Below are positions 35,895 through 37,388 of a stretch of 37,388 nt of DNA, piece by piece; positions within the stretch are counted from its first letter, which is position 1; each line of letters begins with the position of its first letter. The stretch spans positions 1 to 37,388 of the forward strand of contig CAMYOO010000007.1 in NCBI GenBank assembly GCA_947260035.1, read 5' to 3'. A program made the position numbers and the translations under genes. A model generated the notes under the pieces. The model did no database searches and was not told where the DNA came from. It was given only the letters and a program-made list of their open reading frames with translations. This stretch comes from an uncultured delta proteobacterium. GTDB lineage: Bacteria; Myxococcota_A; UBA9160; JAFDET01.

Positions 35895-37349
35895 ATGGAG
35901 ACACGCCGCGCACGGATCGCCGCAGCGGCGCTCCTGGTCGCCAGCGCGATCCCGATCTGGAGCGTGCGCTTCTTCCCCAGCCAGGACGGCCCCTCCCACC
36001 TGTACAACGCCCGCCTGCTGACGGCGCTGCTCGATCCCGCGAACGCGCGCCTGCGCGAGTTCTTCGAGTTCAATCCCGGCCTGCACCCGAACCTGCTGGC
36101 CCACGGCCTGCTGGCGGGCCTTCAGGCCGTGGTGTCACCGCTGCCGGCGGAGAAGATCCTGCTCACGGCGCTGGTCGTGCTGCTGCCGCTCTCGCTGCTG
36201 TGTCTGCTCCGAGCGGTCGAGCGCGGGCGCGACGTGTATGCGCTGGCGGCGCTTCCGTTCGCCTACCACCACCTGCTGCACCTGGGCTTCTACTCGTTCT
36301 CGCTGGGGCTCTCGCTCTGCTTCTTCACCCTGGCGTTCTTCTGGCCGCGCCGAACGCGCGTCACGCTGGGCGGCGTGCTGGGCGTGAACGCCCTGCTGCT
36401 GCTGACCTACCTGGCGCACTTCGGGCCCTTCGCCATGAGCCTGCTGGGCATGGCCATCGGCCTGGCCGCCGTTCCGCTGGCCGCGGGGGAAGGCTCGCGC
36501 GGCGAGCGCTTGCGGCGCGCCGTCCTGGGCGGCCTGCCCATGGTACCCGCGGGCCTGCTGGGGCTGGCGTACCTGATGGCGGGAAGCGATGGCTTCACCA
36601 AGTACGTCAGCGCCGAGAAGCTGCGCACGATCTTCTTCGAGCGCATGCTGCTGACCTCCTACACCACCTGGCAGCAGATGCTGGCGCCGTGGCTGCTGGG
36701 CTGCCTGGCGGTGGCGCTGATCTTCACCGCGCTCGACCGGGCGCGACGCCCGGTCGGCTTTCTGCCCCGAGACGCCTTCCTGGTCTTTTCGGCACTGCTG
36801 GCAGCGTTCTTCTTCACACTGCCGCGTTGGATGAACGACGGCGGCTTCGTCAATGACCGCGTGTTCCTGCTCTTCTTCCTGCTGGCGTGGGTGGGGATGG
36901 CTCCCCCGCCCCGGCGGCTGGCTGTGGCACTGGGAGTCGTGCTGCTGGCCTGCGCGGGCGCCCACCTGGGCCGGCTCTCCTGGGAGTACGCGCGCCTGCA
37001 GCCGGAGCTGCGCGCCGTCACGGCCGCCGTCGAGCAGATCGAGCCCCACTCCACCGTGGCCTACCGGCGGCTCGCCCGGCAGTCCGAGGCCTTCGAGCGC
37101 TACCCGCGCTACGTGGACCCGTTCGCCCATGTGGATTCCTATTATGGGCTGGGCGAGGACGTGGTCCTCTTCGACAACTACGAGACCCGCTTCGACTACT
37201 TCCCACTGCGCGCGACGGCCGCGGAGCGCGTAGACCCCGACTACGTCGTCGTCTGGCCCCTGCCCCCCGACGAGCCCCTCCCCGACGACCTGCGCGACCA
37301 CACCATCCTGCACCACGCCGACGGCCTCGCCCTCCTCCGCCGAAACTAA
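35895..37349 (+). CDS. Polytopic membrane protein, GT-C-like fold candidate
   Basis: FFPSQDGPSHLYNARLLTALL then numerous hydrophobic helices; ORF-track start is upstream of the likely ATG at 35895. Confidence 0.65.
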   Translation: METRRARIAAAALLVASAIPIWSVRFFPSQDGPSHLYNARLLTALLDPANARLREFFEFNPGLHPNLLAHGLLAGLQAVVSPLPAEKILLTALVVLLPLSLLCLLRAVERGRDVYALAALPFAYHHLLHLGFYSFSLGLSLCFFTLAFFWPRRTRVTLGGVLGVNALLLLTYLAHFGPFAMSLLGMAIGLAAVPLAAGEGSRGERLRRAVLGGLPMVPAGLLGLAYLMAGSDGFTKYVSAEKLRTIFFERMLLTSYTTWQQMLAPWLLGCLAVALIFTALDRARRPVGFLPRDAFLVFSALLAAFFFTLPRWMNDGGFVNDRVFLLFFLLAWVGMAPPPRRLAVALGVVLLACAGAHLGRLSWEYARLQPELRAVTAAVEQIEPHSTVAYRRLARQSEAFERYPRYVDPFAHVDSYYGLGEDVVLFDNYETRFDYFPLRATAAERVDPDYVVVWPLPPDEPLPDDLRDHTILHHADGLALLRRN

Positions 37350-37356
37350 CCGCGCC

Positions 37357-37387
37357 GGCAACTAAAGGGACTGTCCCTTTAGTTGCC
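37357..37387. repeat. Perfect palindrome, 15-bp arms, 1-nt centre (REP/RAYT-like hairpin or terminator)
   Basis: ggcaactaaagggac-t-gtccctttagttgcc read directly, immediately after the last gene. Confidence 0.9.
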
Positions 37388-37388
37388 A

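Overview
A 37.4 kb, high-GC bacterial window (probably a myxobacteria- or planctomycete-like lineage, judged by style only), densely coding, with no rRNA, tRNA, CRISPR array or intact transposase that I can support. Left part: SDR oxidoreductase, a YdeP/FdhF-type molybdopterin oxidoreductase, a SAM methyltransferase, FdhD, and an isoleucyl-tRNA synthetase gene broken into three frames. One break is a perfect 28-bp tandem duplication and the other an apparent 5-nt deletion; undoing both restores a single ~1194-aa frame. Then a 2-keto-4-pentenoate hydratase/FAH-like gene, a compact inverted-repeat element, two glycosyltransferases, an MBL-fold alkylsulfatase-like protein and a fused OtsA-OtsB trehalose enzyme. 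Middle: a minus-strand seven-gene unit (15.7-23.9 kb) that joins the VTC/DUF4956/CotH module to a GT-C-like membrane protein, a HAD phosphatase and a DPPR-synthase-like UbiA enzyme. Right: a plus-strand, largely translationally coupled locus (24.0-34.3 kb) with three sulfotransferases, a sulfatase, a GT, two GT-C-like membrane proteins and a GT2/nucleotidyltransferase-like/P-loop kinase fusion, suggesting sulfated glycan synthesis. The window ends with a stand-alone P-loop kinase, a secreted protein, another polytopic membrane protein and a perfect 15-bp-arm palindrome. All functional calls come from reading translated motifs by eye; no database search was run.
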